Positions 1-7,819 of a stretch of DNA of 64,000 nt are shown piece after piece (position 1 is the stretch's first letter; every line of letters starts with the position of its first letter). Origin of the DNA: Rhodothermales bacterium (lineage in GTDB: Bacteria; Bacteroidota; Rhodothermia; Rhodothermales; VXPQ01); the NCBI GenBank assembly GCA_022825385.1, contig JAJDWX010000049.1, forward strand, positions 46,149 through 110,148. Reading direction: 5' to 3'. The notes under the pieces were generated by a model. The model did no database searches and had not been told where the DNA came from. It saw only the letters and a program-made list of their open reading frames with translations. Both the position numbers and the translations under genes were made by a program.

Positions 1-2949
1 TCCGTAACGATCACACACGCGACCTCCTCTGCGGACCGGAACTACAACAACAACCTGAAGGTGTCGTCCGTAACGGTTACGGTAACGGACGACGACACTG
101 TTTCCACGGGATGCGAATCCTCGCGAGGCGTTTGCGTCCTGCCCGGTTCGGCAATAAACGAGGGCGAGACGGCGGAATTCACCATTATAATGGAACCGGC
201 TCCCGCTACGCCGGCCTCCGTGAATATTGAAGTGAATCAAGATCGCTTTGCGGACTGGTTGCCGGATGCGTATACGGGTATGCAGACAGTGCAGGTTGGT
301 TCGACCGGAAGGGCTACCTACTCCATTCCCACGAAAAACAACAGCGTATGGGACGGCGGTTCAGGGGAGATAGCAGTCCTTATTCTGGATGGCAACGACT
401 ACCGTGTCTCAGAACCCAACCTCGCCCACGTTCAAGTCATGGACAACGAGTCCGAGCCTGCAACCCCGCGCGTCATTATCACCAGGATGTATACAGGCAA
501 CGAAGGCCGGGTCGCCAACATGGACCTGATGGCCCGCCCTGCGCCGGCTGCGAATATCGACGTCAGCTTTACGGTTACGGAAACAGGCGCGGGGGACTAT
601 GTAATGTCCGAGGGTACGCAGACCGTCACGATTGACGCCAGCATGGGCGATTCAACGGCGACGTATCCGGTCCGCATGAATGACGACATGGTCGACAAAG
701 TCGACGGCGAGGTGCAGGTTACGTTGCAAACCGGCGCCGGGTACGATCTTGGCCCTGCGCATGGACATTCGCGCACCGTGAAGATCATTGACGACGATCC
801 GACCACGGTGACGCTTGCCTCTACGGCAAGCATGATTTCGGAAGGGGAGCGTCTGACGTTCACGGTGGAGCTTGGACGGAAACTCTCGGCGGGCGAGGAA
901 CTCCAGATCAATCTGCGCCGGGGCGGAACGGCTTCGGCCGAGGACTACGAATTGTCGCTCGTTCCGTTGAACGGCGTGACATTCGCCGCTTCCTCGCTGA
1001 CATTCACCGGCCCCGCGGCGCCTCAAGAAGTCACGCTGACGCTCGCCGCGCTGACGGATCGCGTGGCGGAAGAGAACGAAACGGTCGAGCTGGGCGTTCG
1101 CTCCACGCGAGGTAATCTTGGCGGCGGCGCGACGTCGACGTCCCAACTTGCGTTCACCCTGGTCGAGGTGCCGCCGGAGCGCCACGTAACCATTGTGGCG
1201 GGGGGCGAATACGGCGGCGGCGTGCTCGAAGGTAGTGGCACGCAGTACTATTTGCAGGTCGATCCGCAGCTGACGCAGGACCTTGACGTCCAGGTTAGCG
1301 TGATGGAGACGGCGGGGTCCGATTTCCTGGACGCCGCGGAGGAGGGCACGAGGACGGTCACTATCCCGTCGTCGAGCGGACAGGCCCTGTTCCCTGTCCC
1401 TACGATGTCTAAACAGGGGGTGCAAGCGCGCGGCGGGTTCACGGTCGCCGTTCTGGAAGGCGCAGGCTACGTCCCGGGAGACCCCGCGTCCTTATTGACG
1501 GAGATTCGGGACTCCGATGACAATGTGCCCTGGGCGTACTTCCCCTTTCACTTTGGCCTTGACCGCCTGCCCGAAAACGCTGGCGGGACGTATGATGTGA
1601 TGCTTAATGTCTCGCCCGTGTCCTCCGCGGACATTACGGTGAATTACACGCTGTCCGGCACGGCCTCGCGGGGTACGGACTACGACATCAGCGGGGTTAC
1701 GAGCAATACGGGGACTGTCCGGGTGCCCGCCAACACGTCTTCGGTGATCATCCCGGTGGCGATTACGGACGACAGCGACGGCGAGGCCGACGAGACGGTC
1801 ACGCTGACGCTGACGAGCGGGACGGGTTATGATGTGGGAACCACCGTCGAGCATACGCTGACGATCGAAGACGACGACGGCGGTGGCGGCGGTGGCGGCG
1901 GCGGCGGTGGTGGTGGCGGCGGTGGCGGCGGCGGTGGAACGCCCGTGGCGAGCTTTGCCTCGTCTTCGGGCAGCGCGGCGGAGAGCGCCGGGGCGCGGAA
2001 TGTGGCGGTCAACCTCAGCCCGGCTCCGTCCTCCGCCATCACGCTGAATTACAGCCTGTCCGGCACAGCGGTGCGCAACACGGACTATACCATCGCCGGG
2101 GTTCAGGGCAATACGGGGACCGTCCAGGCGTCCGCCAACGCTTCTTCGGTGAATATCCCGTTGGCGATTACCGACGACAGCGCGGACGAAGGCAACGAGA
2201 CGGTCATTCTGACGCTGACGAGCGGGACAGGCTACAGCCTGGGAAGCCCCGCCGCGTATACGCTGACCATCGTGGACGACGACGGAACAGGCCCGCCGCC
2301 TCCGCCGCCCCCGCCGCCTGGAACGACTGCGGTTACGCTGTCCGTTTCTCCGAACCCCGTAACCGAGGGCGAGGAGGCGATCGTTACGGTTACGCTCTCG
2401 CAACTGGTCTCCAGCGCGGTAACCATACCGCTCGTTCTGAACGCAGGCAACGCCGAAGAAGGGGACTATGGCGCGCTTGCCTCCATCGTGATCGCCGCGA
2501 ACGAGCCGGGCGGGACGGGCGCGATCTCCACGACGTCGGACAACGACCTGGACGACGAAACGTTCACGGTGGCGCTTGGAACCCTGCCCGCAGGCTTTGT
2601 GGCGGGGGCGCAGACGTCTGTCGAAGTTACGATTACGGACGCCACGGGCATCACGTCGATAGAATCGCTCGGCAACGAAATACCCGAGGCCTTCGCGCTG
2701 GAGCAGAACTATCCGAATCCGTTCAATCCGACGACGACCATCGAGTTTGCGCTGGACAAGACGCAGCGCGTCACGCTTTCTGTGTACGACCTGCTGGGCC
2801 AGCGGGTGCGGGTGCTGATAGACAGCGTCCAGCCAGCGGCGCGCTACCGCGTTCCGTTCGACGCGTCGGACCTGGCCAGCGGCACGTATCTCTACGTCCT
2901 CAGGACAGAAGAACAGACCGCCGTCAAGACGATGGTGCTGCTGAAATAG
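1..2949 (+). CDS. Calx-beta repeat surface protein with T9SS sorting domain (5' truncated)
   Basis: The reading frame is open to the left edge of the window, so the true start and signal peptide lie upstream; the GTG at 61 is only the first internal start codon. The visible part is a string of Calx-beta-like modules, each ending in an acidic D-D-D or D-D-x turn typical of Ca-binding beta-sandwiches. Two adjacent modules (about 1540-1878 and 1939-2283) are near duplicates. They are joined by a run of 20 Gly codons, and a run of nine Pro codons precedes the last module. The C-terminal ~85 residues hold the NYPNPFNP motif and the VYDLLGQ and SGTYLY strands of a T9SS sorting domain. The protein is probably exported through T9SS and anchored on, or released from, the cell surface as an adhesin-like protein. 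The sorting domain closely matches that of the gene at 4500-5504. Confidence 0.85.
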   Translation, partial: SVTITHATSSADRNYNNNLKVSSVTVTVTDDDTVSTGCESSRGVCVLPGSAINEGETAEFTIIMEPAPATPASVNIEVNQDRFADWLPDAYTGMQTVQVGSTGRATYSIPTKNNSVWDGGSGEIAVLILDGNDYRVSEPNLAHVQVMDNESEPATPRVIITRMYTGNEGRVANMDLMARPAPAANIDVSFTVTETGAGDYVMSEGTQTVTIDASMGDSTATYPVRMNDDMVDKVDGEVQVTLQTGAGYDLGPAHGHSRTVKIIDDDPTTVTLASTASMISEGERLTFTVELGRKLSAGEELQINLRRGGTASAEDYELSLVPLNGVTFAASSLTFTGPAAPQEVTLTLAALTDRVAEENETVELGVRSTRGNLGGGATSTSQLAFTLVEVPPERHVTIVAGGEYGGGVLEGSGTQYYLQVDPQLTQDLDVQVSVMETAGSDFLDAAEEGTRTVTIPSSSGQALFPVPTMSKQGVQARGGFTVAVLEGAGYVPGDPASLLTEIRDSDDNVPWAYFPFHFGLDRLPENAGGTYDVMLNVSPVSSADITVNYTLSGTASRGTDYDISGVTSNTGTVRVPANTSSVIIPVAITDDSDGEADETVTLTLTSGTGYDVGTTVEHTLTIEDDDGGGGGGGGGGGGGGGGGGGGTPVASFASSSGSAAESAGARNVAVNLSPAPSSAITLNYSLSGTAVRNTDYTIAGVQGNTGTVQASANASSVNIPLAITDDSADEGNETVILTLTSGTGYSLGSPAAYTLTIVDDDGTGPPPPPPPPPGTTAVTLSVSPNPVTEGEEAIVTVTLSQLVSSAVTIPLVLNAGNAEEGDYGALASIVIAANEPGGTGAISTTSDNDLDDETFTVALGTLPAGFVAGAQTSVEVTITDATGITSIESLGNEIPEAFALEQNYPNPFNPTTTIEFALDKTQRVTLSVYDLLGQRVRVLIDSVQPAARYRVPFDASDLASGTYLYVLRTEEQTAVKTMVLLK
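1879..1938 (+). repeat. 20-codon polyglycine tract (GGC/GGT/GGA)
   Basis: Twenty consecutive Gly codons made from GGC and GGT, with a final GGA, sit between two Calx-beta modules. Low-complexity triplet DNA of this kind can change length by slippage. In the protein it would be a flexible linker. A matching polyproline linker is at about 2293-2319. Confidence 0.9.
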
Positions 2950-2961
2950 GAGGTTTTTTGA

Positions 2962-3010
2962 GGCCTGGGGCGCGCCGCTGCCCGTTGTTGCAGAAGGCGC
3001 GCCCCAGGCC
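2962..3010. terminator. Perfect 15-bp GC-rich hairpin after the Calx-beta gene
   Basis: GGCCTGGGGCGCGCC (2962-2976) is exactly complementary to 2996-3010, with a 19-nt loop, starting 12 bp after the stop codon. A T6 run lies before the stem rather than after it, so this is not a standard intrinsic terminator. Its position and stability still suggest transcription termination or 3' end protection. Confidence 0.5.
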
Positions 3011-3122
3011 CCGTTGTTCGCGCTTGCGTTTGCCGCCGTGCGGGCGCGATCTGATCGATCCGTAAATAAATTTCGCGGCGGAGGGTATATTTGAGGCGTT
3101 CGCGTGTCTATGGGGGCAACGT

Positions 3123-3379
3123 AAGGATACTCTGATCAAAGCCACTTCGCTCAGCGCGTCACGTTTGCCTGTACAAGCCGTCATGCTTGTATCGTTGAAA
3201 TCAGCAGAAAAACCGTAGATTCGGATCGTTGGGTACGTGACGCGCCCTTCGGGAGGCTGCGAGGGGCACGCTGGCTGTGTCATTCCTCATTACGTGGGGC
3301 CTGCCACGCTGCTTCGTCATTCCTTGCCAGCGCACCCCTCGCAGCCTCTGAGCTTCGCGGATTTAATCAGAGTATCCTA
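3123..3379. mobile_element. MITE-like element with terminal and internal inverted repeats
   Basis: The ends GGATACTCTGAT (3125-3136) and ATCAGAGTATCC (3366-3377) are perfect inverted repeats, and the similarity extends inward with mismatches. Inside are a perfect 11-bp inverted pair (3154-3164 with 3235-3245) and a 20/22 pair (3253-3274 with 3327-3348). No credible protein is encoded. A related single end occurs at 25710-25755. The right end lies about 20 bp before the start of the SDR gene, so the element forms part of its upstream region. A non-autonomous transposon or an extended palindromic repeat are the best readings. Confidence 0.6.
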
Positions 3380-3399
3380 TAACCCTTTCCCGGCATCCC

Positions 3400-4461
3400 A
3401 TGCAAATCGATTCGTCTTCCCCTGTTATGGTTACCGGCGCTACCGGATATGTGGCTGGCTGGATCGTTAAGAAACTCCTTGAAGCAGGCGTGACCGTGCA
3501 TGCGCCCGTTCGGGACCCGGACAACCCGGAAAAATTGCAATACCTGAACGCAATTGCAGAACACGCGCCGGGTTCTATTCGCTACTTCAAGGCGGATTTG
3601 CTTGCGGAGGGGTCCTATGCGGAAGCCATGGCCGGGTGTTCGGTCGTTTTTCATACCGCTTCGCCTTTTCGGACCGGGGTTGCGGACCCGCAAAAGGAAC
3701 TGATCGATCCGGCCCTGCTTGGCACCCGCAACGTGCTGGAGGAGGCAAACCGTACGCCAAGCGTGCAGCGCGTCGTGCTTACCAGCAGTTGCGTCGCGAT
3801 CTATGGCGACAATATCGACTTGCAAGATACGCCGGACGGCATGTTCACGGAGGAAATATGGAATACGACCTCCAGTCTGGAGCATCAGCCGTACGCTTTC
3901 TCGAAAACGGTGGCCGAACGAGAAGCCTGGAAGATCGCCGGGGCGCAGGATCGGTGGCGGCTTGTCGTCGTCAACCCCTCGCTGGTGCTTGGTCCGGGGA
4001 TCAATCCGCATGCCACGTCCGCAAGCTTCGATCTGATTCGTCAGTTCGGGAATGGCGCGATGAAGGCGGGCGTACCGGATTTCCGCATCGGCGCGGTCGA
4101 TGTGCGCGACGTGGCCGAGGCCCATCTTGCCGCCGCCTGGTTGCCGGACGCCGAAGGGCGCCACATCGTGTCGGGCCACAATACGACCTTTCCGGAACTG
4201 GCCCGAACGCTGATCGACCAATACGGAGCGGACTATCCGATTCCGCGTCGGACCATGCCCAAATGGCTGGTCTGGCTTGTGGCGCCCATGGTCAACAAGG
4301 ACATGACGCGCAAGATGGTGTCCCGGAACATCGGGCATCCCTGGATAGCCGACAACGCCAAAAGCAAAGAGGCGCTCGGCATCGCGTATCGCCCGCTGCA
4401 AGAGTCCATGACGGAGTTCTTTCAGCAGTTGATCGACAGCGGAGCCTTTGGGGAGGAGTAA
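3400..4461 (+). CDS. NAD(P)-dependent epimerase/dihydroflavonol-reductase-like SDR
   Basis: An extended short-chain dehydrogenase/reductase of 353 residues, a normal length for the dihydroflavonol 4-reductase/3-beta-HSD-like group. The N-terminus has the dinucleotide-binding motif TGATGYVAG at about residues 11-19. The mid region has the FHTASPF strand and the active-site YAFSKTVAE (YxxxK). It probably reduces or oxidises a carbonyl or alcohol on a small molecule in the cytoplasm; the substrate cannot be told. No signal peptide is seen. The ATG at 3400 lies directly downstream of the MITE-like element and has no strong ribosome-binding site. Confidence 0.85.
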   Translation: MQIDSSSPVMVTGATGYVAGWIVKKLLEAGVTVHAPVRDPDNPEKLQYLNAIAEHAPGSIRYFKADLLAEGSYAEAMAGCSVVFHTASPFRTGVADPQKELIDPALLGTRNVLEEANRTPSVQRVVLTSSCVAIYGDNIDLQDTPDGMFTEEIWNTTSSLEHQPYAFSKTVAEREAWKIAGAQDRWRLVVVNPSLVLGPGINPHATSASFDLIRQFGNGAMKAGVPDFRIGAVDVRDVAEAHLAAAWLPDAEGRHIVSGHNTTFPELARTLIDQYGADYPIPRRTMPKWLVWLVAPMVNKDMTRKMVSRNIGHPWIADNAKSKEALGIAYRPLQESMTEFFQQLIDSGAFGEE

Positions 4462-4499
4462 GGCGCACTCTGGCTTGTGCTCGGCACGCCCACCGCCGC

Positions 4500-5504
4500 C
4501 TACTTCAGCAGCGACATGGTTTTGGCGACGACCTGTTCTTCCGTCTGGATAACATACACGTACGTGCCGCTGGCGAGGTTGCCGGCGTCGAACGGGACAT
4601 GGTAACGACCCGCAGGTTGTACGCCGTCCAGCAACACCCGCACTTCCTGACCCAGCAGGTCGTACACCGAAAGCAGGACATGCTGCGTCTTGTCCAGCGC
4701 GAACGCAATGGTCGTGGACGGATTGAACGGGTTCGGGTAGTTTTGCTCCAGCGCGAATGTTTCGGGCGTTTCCCGTTCTGCCGATACATCCTCCTCGAAC
4801 CTGATTCCCGCGTTATCGTCGAGTTCGACCTCGGATGGTCCGTTAGCCGTTTCCCCTAATTCGTGCGAGACGTCTTCTACAAGGTGTGGCCATCTTGCTC
4901 GACAGTTTTGCAAATGCTCCTCATTGATTGGCCGCTCCGTGCAAATATCCGGATATTTGACCTTGGGGTCGCTCGTTACGACAATCGGGTCCTTCGGGGG
5001 GAGGGCATCCCGCGATTCAACGACGCGGACAAATACAATCAAGGGGTTGCCGCTGCCGCGCTGAATCGCGATCGTCCCGCGCGATCCGACCTCGCTGTGC
5101 CTTTCCGTTACGAAAATCCATTCATGGTCATCCCAGCATTTATGGAAGTTAACGCCGGACAGCGTCCCGGACGACTTCATCGTACTGGAGGCAGGAACCC
5201 GCATAATCGAAGCGGGCCAGTTGGACGGGGGGCCGTTCTTGCGATCAACGTTCGGCCATTTTGCGGGATCGTCAATAAGGCCAAGCCCTACTGCAATGTC
5301 CTCGCATAGCGTATTGCTGCCTTGTCCTAATTCCCCGGCTCCGTCCTCGTAATCGTTCACGCCACGAACGAGGTACACAGTGGCAGTATCTTCCGCTGTC
5401 TCCGTCCAGACGGCATCCTCCGTGGAGTAATACTCCCACGTTGTCTGCGCCTGTGCAGGCACGGTGAACAGCATAGCGATCAGTGCGGCGGCGAAGCGTT
5501 TCAT
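4500..5504 (-). CDS. Secreted protein of unknown function with T9SS sorting domain
   Basis: 334 residues. A clear signal peptide (MKRFAAALIAMLFTVPAQAQ) leads into about 230 residues that I do not recognise. These contain Cys residues at CEDI, KCWDD, ICTE and NCRAR that could form disulfides. The C-terminal ~85 residues are a T9SS sorting domain with NYPNPFNP, VYDLLGQ and SGTYVY, very close to that of the gene at 1-2949. It is probably an exported cell-surface or released protein. It is convergent with the SDR gene and stands alone; a candidate promoter lies at 5598-5625. Confidence 0.75.
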   Translation of the reverse strand: MKRFAAALIAMLFTVPAQAQTTWEYYSTEDAVWTETAEDTATVYLVRGVNDYEDGAGELGQGSNTLCEDIAVGLGLIDDPAKWPNVDRKNGPPSNWPASIMRVPASSTMKSSGTLSGVNFHKCWDDHEWIFVTERHSEVGSRGTIAIQRGSGNPLIVFVRVVESRDALPPKDPIVVTSDPKVKYPDICTERPINEEHLQNCRARWPHLVEDVSHELGETANGPSEVELDDNAGIRFEEDVSAERETPETFALEQNYPNPFNPSTTIAFALDKTQHVLLSVYDLLGQEVRVLLDGVQPAGRYHVPFDAGNLASGTYVYVIQTEEQVVAKTMSLLK

Positions 5505-5597
5505 GCCCTTCCCTCCCTTCTTGTTTACGTTTACTCGATGGCGTAGCCAGTCGCAGGCGAGCTGTTCATCCTTGGTGGTCTACGCCCTATGCAATAG

Positions 5598-5625
5598 AAT
5601 ATAAATGAATTTTCAAAAAATGCAA
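5598..5625 (-). promoter_or_regulatory. Candidate promoter for the T9SS cargo gene at 4500-5504
   Basis: On the minus strand, TTGCAT (5620-5625) and TATATT (5598-5603) are separated by 16 bp inside an AT-rich island, about 95 bp upstream of the gene start. The call is by pattern only. Confidence 0.35.
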
Positions 5626-6020
5626 GTGTTTTTTCAAAAAAAATTTATTTAGGGCCGTTGATGAGGCGTTGCGGTCGAGAGCCGGGGAATTTTCGTCCAG
5701 CGCGTCGCTCGCCGTTCCTGCGAAGACATTGTAACGACGGGGCTTGGCAGGATGGAATCCGCCTCGCAGCCGACGGTCTCGCTGCTTTCTTTCGCCGACC
5801 ATGTCTTCCGGGACGCCCACGGTAGCGCGGACTGCCTTGGCGCCTGAATCAGCCGGGCGTTCGCAATTTTTCCGGCGTTGGGGGCATGCGGATCCTTGAC
5901 GCGCACCCTCCGATGGCTGGAAACGACTCCCTCTGCGCCTGCTTCGCGGCGCTGACGCAAGGGGCGTACGTACGAGTGCGAACAAGCAGAATAAAAATTT
6001 TGCATTCCTGTAGAACCTTC
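5626..6020. other. Intergenic stretch, no gene recognised
   Basis: About 400 bp between the divergent T9SS cargo gene and the toxin-antitoxin pair. It starts with A/T runs (5610-5650). Several open frames cross it, but none has a recognisable domain, ribosome-binding site or composition that supports a gene. Confidence 0.5.
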
Positions 6021-6048
6021 TTGACATAGATGCATTATATGCTATCAT
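6021..6048 (+). promoter_or_regulatory. Promoter and likely operator of the VapBC-like operon
   Basis: TTGACA (6021-6026) and TATCAT (6043-6048) are spaced by 16 bp, a strong sigma70-like promoter 26 bp before the antitoxin start. The region carries palindromes GCAT-TAT-ATGC (6032-6042) and CATATATG (6046-6053) over the -10. A ribbon-helix-helix antitoxin would be expected to bind such sites for autoregulation; binding is inferred. Confidence 0.6.
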
Positions 6049-6073
6049 ATATGTCATATCCCTTGAGGTTGCG

Positions 6074-6313
6074 ATGCCTAAAAACTTGCAAGTCCGTAAT
6101 CTTGACGAGCGTCTGGTTATTCGGCTGAAACGCCGTGCGGCCCGACACGGGCGTTCGGCTGAAGCGGAGCATCGTGAAATTCTGAGGCAAGCGCTTTCGG
6201 CGGAAGTGGAACCTGCATTTGACGAATTAGCGGCTCGACTGCGCGCCATGACACGGGTGCGTTCGCAGACCCCGTCGGAGACGCTCCAGCGTGAAGGGCG
6301 AGAGGAACGGTGA
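6074..6313 (+). CDS. Ribbon-helix-helix antitoxin (FitA/VapB-like)
   Basis: 79 residues. The N-terminal ~45 residues match the FitA/Arc-type ribbon-helix-helix fold: a basic beta-strand (NLQVRNLDERLVIRL) followed by two helices with RAARHGRSAEAEHREIL. The C-terminal part would wrap and inhibit the PIN toxin. The stop codon overlaps the toxin start by 4 bp (GTGA), typical of translationally coupled toxin-antitoxin genes. As in this family, it should bind its own promoter, with the toxin as co-repressor. Confidence 0.88.
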   Translation: MPKNLQVRNLDERLVIRLKRRAARHGRSAEAEHREILRQALSAEVEPAFDELAARLRAMTRVRSQTPSETLQREGREER

Positions 6314-6750
6314 ATCGCTTTGTTATTGACGCCAGCATTGCCATCAAATGGGTTGTGCATGAGGACGATTCCCTCAATGCCTTGGCCATTTTACAGAAAT
6401 TTTCCCTTTCGTCCCCGGATCTTTTGATTGCCGAGTGTGCGAATATTCTTTGGAAGAAGGTAAAACGCGCAGAACTCACCACCGATGAAGCAATCATGGC
6501 CGCGCATCTCATACAGAGAGCCGATGTCGAACTGTTGCCAATGCGGCACTTGATGGATGGGGCCACACGCCTTGCAATAGCGTTGGATCATGCCGCGTAC
6601 GACTGTATCTATCTGGCGCTGGCCATTGAGAGAGCGTGCCCTTTCGTTACAGCGGACGAGCGTTTCCGGCGCAAACTCGGGCAGGTTGCCGATGCGCGCG
6701 TGAGCGGGAACGTACTTTCAATGGAGGAAGCCCTTGCAATGCGAACGTAA
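6310..6750 (+). CDS. vapC: PIN-domain ribonuclease toxin (VapC-like)
   Basis: 146 residues with a complete PIN-domain acidic set: D7 (VIDASI), E42 (IAECAN), D98 (AYDCIYL) and D116 (TADERF), which coordinate Mg2+ in this family. It starts at a GTG overlapping the antitoxin stop. VapC toxins cleave tRNA or rRNA and slow growth when the antitoxin is degraded. The target here is unknown. The pair is a stand-alone type II module between unrelated genes. Confidence 0.88.
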   Translation: MNRFVIDASIAIKWVVHEDDSLNALAILQKFSLSSPDLLIAECANILWKKVKRAELTTDEAIMAAHLIQRADVELLPMRHLMDGATRLAIALDHAAYDCIYLALAIERACPFVTADERFRRKLGQVADARVSGNVLSMEEALAMRT

Positions 6751-6785
6751 CTACATATCCTCCAACTTCGTCTGGTCTCGCCCCC

Positions 6786-7733
6786 CTACGCCCCGTTCCA
6801 GCGTTCCAGCCCCAGCAGGCGTTTGCCGAGATCGTTCAGATTGGCCTTTCCGTACACCTTCTTTTCCAGTTCGCGCGGATCGCCCGGGAAGGCGACGCCC
6901 TTGGGCGGTTCGCATTCGCGCCATGACTGGATGCGTTGCCGCCGCAGATCCTCGTTGTGCTCGCTGGCCGGGTACATGGAAACGTATTGCGCCATGCGCA
7001 CCCGGTCTTTCGAGGTGTTCGGACGAATGCCATGGGCCTGCAGCGAATTCCAGATAATCAGGTCGCCGGCGCGCAGCGGGATGAACTTTACCTCGAAACC
7101 GCTGGTGTCCGGGCGAAACGGATCCCGGTCCGCAGGCTGCGTCTTGACCCACTCGTCAAAAGTGCGGAAGAGTTCCGGCACGCATTGGAGTCCGCCGACC
7201 TCGTCGTCCGTATCCACGAGGGACAGGACGCCCTGCACATTCACGGGCAGCGGATGCTGCGACGTGTCCACATCCCAATGAATGAAGCCCCCGAACTTGC
7301 GCGCGTCCCGATTCGGCGTGTTCAGGTTCGCCCGGTCTATGGTGACCCACAAATCCTCCCGGTCCCAGATATCCACATAGGCGTCGTATACCCGCTGCGT
7401 TTGCCGGGTATCCCAAAGGAGCTGGTGATTGTACGCCTCCACCATGCCCGCATTGTTGAGCTCCGCCATGCCGTGCGCTCGCCGGTCCGTTGCGTTCCAC
7501 GTGGTCGGGTCGCTGGGATCCATTTCCTGAAATTCCCACAAAAAAGCTTTCAGGCGTTCGATATGGTCGGGGGGAATCGCGTCATGCACGATCACATAGC
7601 CCCAGGTGGTCCAGCGCTCCCAGTCTTCTTCGGAAAGCGCCCGGAGGGGAAGTTTCTTTTCGATATCCTTGAGCTGGAGGCCGCTAAGCGCCTGATTGCC
7701 CTCGTGATCCGGGCCTTTCATGGTTTCCCGCAT
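6786..7733 (-). CDS. Phytanoyl-CoA dioxygenase (PhyH) family oxygenase
   Basis: 315 residues of a non-haem Fe(II)/2-oxoglutarate dioxygenase. The HxD iron ligands are H152 and D154 (IHWDVD). The distal His is H234 (LQAHGIRPN), followed about ten residues later by the Arg that binds 2-oxoglutarate. No signal peptide, so it is cytoplasmic. PhyH enzymes hydroxylate varied small substrates; the substrate cannot be read here. It lies 86 bp downstream of the propeller/HEAT gene on the same strand and may be the last gene of that operon. Confidence 0.85.
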   Translation of the reverse strand: MRETMKGPDHEGNQALSGLQLKDIEKKLPLRALSEEDWERWTTWGYVIVHDAIPPDHIERLKAFLWEFQEMDPSDPTTWNATDRRAHGMAELNNAGMVEAYNHQLLWDTRQTQRVYDAYVDIWDREDLWVTIDRANLNTPNRDARKFGGFIHWDVDTSQHPLPVNVQGVLSLVDTDDEVGGLQCVPELFRTFDEWVKTQPADRDPFRPDTSGFEVKFIPLRAGDLIIWNSLQAHGIRPNTSKDRVRMAQYVSMYPASEHNEDLRRQRIQSWRECEPPKGVAFPGDPRELEKKVYGKANLNDLGKRLLGLERWNGA

Positions 7734-7819
7734 GGTTTTTCGTACAGGTTGTTAGGCAAAGGAAAGAAGATCGACGATATGGAACCCCGCATTATATATA
7801 CTCAATATATACTCTTTTT

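Noticed and set aside
5587..6360. Minus-strand open frames between the T9SS cargo gene and the toxin-antitoxin pair
   Set aside because: They overlap the antitoxin gene or its promoter, lack ribosome-binding sites and give Arg/Ser-rich sequence without known domains.
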